This document shows, in pieces, positions 7,366 through 8,725 of a DNA stretch of 8,725 bases. This stretch comes from an uncultured Odoribacter sp. GTDB taxonomy: Bacteria; Bacteroidota; Bacteroidia; Bacteroidales; Marinifilaceae. Position 1 is the first letter of the stretch. The number at the start of each line of letters is the position of its first letter. Under the pieces are notes generated by a model that ran no database searches, was not told the DNA's origin, and saw only the letters and a list, made by a program, of their open reading frames with translations. Made by a program: the position numbers and the translations under genes. Location of the stretch: assembly GCA_905204385.1 (NCBI GenBank), contig CAJKZL010000102.1, positions 1-8,725 on the forward strand, read 5' to 3'.

Positions 7366-8725
7366 ATGAAAATAACTAGTTTGAAAGGACAGTGGATTAT
7401 TTTTTTCTCTGTAGCCCTGTTTTTTCTGCCTTGCGCAACGGCCCATGGTACGGATTACGTCGTGCTGGCGGGCCAAGGGATACAATCGGATCCCGGGTGG
7501 AAAAAAGTGGTAGAACGCTTAGTGAACCTCCATTGGGCAGAAGTCGTGGACTATCATAAATATCCTTCCGAGGCATTAGGACGGTTAAGGGAACTCTATC
7601 CCCGTTATGTGGCGGTGGTGGAGAAACCGGAACGCATCGACCGGCAGTTCGTGATGGATATCAACCGGATGAGCCGGCAGGTGGACGACGATATCTATGG
7701 AGATTTCCTCTGGGGCATCATCACGGGTTATGACGCCGAAGCGGCCCTGCAACTCACCGAACGGGCACAGGCCCCTGAAGTGGTCGGTTGCGCCTGGTGC
7801 CTGCGCAACCAGGACTTCCGGGACGGCAAGTATTTTGAAAGGATGGGTTTAACGGATAAAGAAGGCCATTGGTACGAAAAAGACGAAACCGCCGACAGTG
7901 TAGTCTGCACCCCTTACGCCGGCTCTCCCGGACAGACGGTCGAACGCATGCTGGACTGGGTAAAGGATAACGATCCTGGCCTGATCGTGTACCAGGTAGA
8001 AGGAATCCGCAATCAGTTGCCCCTGTTCCAAAGTGTGACAGGAGAAAAAACGGGAATAGCAGAATCCCGGGGAGGGAAGTTATGGCTGGGAAAGGAGCCA
8101 CTGAATCTGGGAAAACATCCCCGTATTTTCACCACGCTAGGCAGGGTCCATACCTTCGGGGCGCGCGAAAGCATCCCCATAGCCCTGATGAACAGCGCAC
8201 AGGTAACCGCTCTGTTGGGACCGGTAGCCTATACGTTTCACGGACGCGGCAAATGGGGAACACTGAAATACTGGCTGACGGATGCCGGACGCTTCACCCT
8301 GGCCGAAGCCCATTTCCTGAATCAACAGGATATGCTGGACCAGCTCCGGCAATGGGATCCCCGTCTACTGGAAATGCAATGTCCCTATGAGGACGACCCT
8401 ATCCGGACGATAAGGACCTGTTATAGCTTTTATTCGGAATTCGAGAAAAAAGAAAAAGAAAACCCTGAACAGACGGGCGATATCATGAATAAATTCGGCT
8501 ATCTGTACGAAAGGGATATCTGGGCTTATTACGGGGATCCGCTTTGGGACGTCCTGGCCAAAGATTTATCGCACGACCGGCCCTATGAGGTAAGCAGCCG
8601 GATGAAAGGAAAAAAATGTTTCGTAACCATCAGGACTTCCCCTGATTTCAGTTGGGAAAGGCTTTGCGGCGAACTATGCGAGTCGTATGACAGTTTCAAG
8701 GATATCCATTGTGCGGTAGGCAATT
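7366..8725 (+). CDS. Exported, cysteine-rich C25 (gingipain-like) fold protein, probably catalytically inactive (3' partial)
   Basis: Reading frame of 453 whole codons, open at the right edge. The signal peptide (residues 1-26) ends ATA before HG; no usable lipobox, because Pro precedes Cys23. Mature residues 30-400 follow the layout of peptidase family C25: a propeptide-like start (DYVVLAGQG), RYVAVV at 80-85, VDDDIYGDFLWGIITGY at 106-122, a strand GLIVYQVEG at 205-213, PRIFTTLG at 252-259, IALMNSAQVTALLGPVAYT at 272-290, a WGTLKYW stretch at 297-303, RFTLAEAHFLNQQ near 309-321, and YYGDP at 388-392, matching the (G)DP motif that closes the C25 catalytic domain. In this by-eye alignment the catalytic His position holds Glu212 and the catalytic Cys position lies in TTLGRV, with no Cys. 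Nine mature cysteines are visible, including a CAWC pair at 142-145. Gene presence is sure; fold call moderate; inactivity tentative. It may have an Ig-like or secretion domain beyond the edge. Confidence 0.6.
   Translation, partial: MKITSLKGQWIIFFSVALFFLPCATAHGTDYVVLAGQGIQSDPGWKKVVERLVNLHWAEVVDYHKYPSEALGRLRELYPRYVAVVEKPERIDRQFVMDINRMSRQVDDDIYGDFLWGIITGYDAEAALQLTERAQAPEVVGCAWCLRNQDFRDGKYFERMGLTDKEGHWYEKDETADSVVCTPYAGSPGQTVERMLDWVKDNDPGLIVYQVEGIRNQLPLFQSVTGEKTGIAESRGGKLWLGKEPLNLGKHPRIFTTLGRVHTFGARESIPIALMNSAQVTALLGPVAYTFHGRGKWGTLKYWLTDAGRFTLAEAHFLNQQDMLDQLRQWDPRLLEMQCPYEDDPIRTIRTCYSFYSEFEKKEKENPEQTGDIMNKFGYLYERDIWAYYGDPLWDVLAKDLSHDRPYEVSSRMKGKKCFVTIRTSPDFSWERLCGELCESYDSFKDIHCAVGN

Noticed and set aside
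7430..7445. Lipobox at Cys23 of the C25-like protein
   Set aside because: The residues before it are F-L-P; Pro at -1 does not fit signal peptidase II, whereas ATA before HG fits signal peptidase I.
7754..8101. Minus-strand open frames opposite the last gene
   Set aside because: The plus-strand frame from 7366 is continuous to the right edge with a signal peptide and coherent fold motifs. The minus-strand frames have low-complexity, Pro/Arg/Ser-rich shadow translations.

Overview
The window carries one continuous plus-strand gene array typical of the phylum Bacteroidota, most likely a gut-type Bacteroidales. The evidence is a SusC/SusD-type outer-membrane uptake pair, Bacteroidota-style lipoprotein signal peptides with an acidic stretch soon after the lipidated cysteine, A/T-rich leaders instead of clear Shine-Dalgarno sites, and the companion families DUF4843 and PKD-like lipoprotein. 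Genus cannot be fixed from this sequence.

Layout: (1) 1-2759, the 3' part of a SusC/RagA-family TonB-dependent transporter, cut by the left edge; (2) 2848-4389, its SusD/RagB lipoprotein partner; (3) 4401-5153 (or from 4392), a DUF4843-type lipoprotein; (4) 5168-6673, a PKD-like/propeller-like lipoprotein; (5) 6674-6729, eight tandem copies of a 7-bp unit between genes 4 and 6; (6) 6744-7268, an exported TlpA-like thioredoxin; (7) 7366-8725, a large exported protein running off the right edge. By eye this last protein has the layout of a gingipain-like (peptidase family C25) fold, but I cannot find the catalytic His/Cys pair at the expected places. All genes point the same way. Gaps are 2-97 bp, so an operon is likely. 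No stretch over 300 bases lacks a gene.

Working model: the SusC barrel and SusD lid, with two additional putative surface lipoproteins, take up a ligand across the outer membrane. A periplasmic thiol-disulfide protein and a cysteine-rich C25-like protein are encoded downstream. No glycoside hydrolase, polysaccharide lyase or sulfatase is visible. With the peptidase-like last gene, this makes peptide or protein ligands (compare RagAB of Porphyromonas gingivalis) at least as plausible as a glycan. That substrate assignment is inference.

The most interesting items are the apparently protease-dead, Cys-rich C25-like protein beside a TlpA-like oxidoreductase, and the perfectly phased heptamer repeat between genes 4 and 6.
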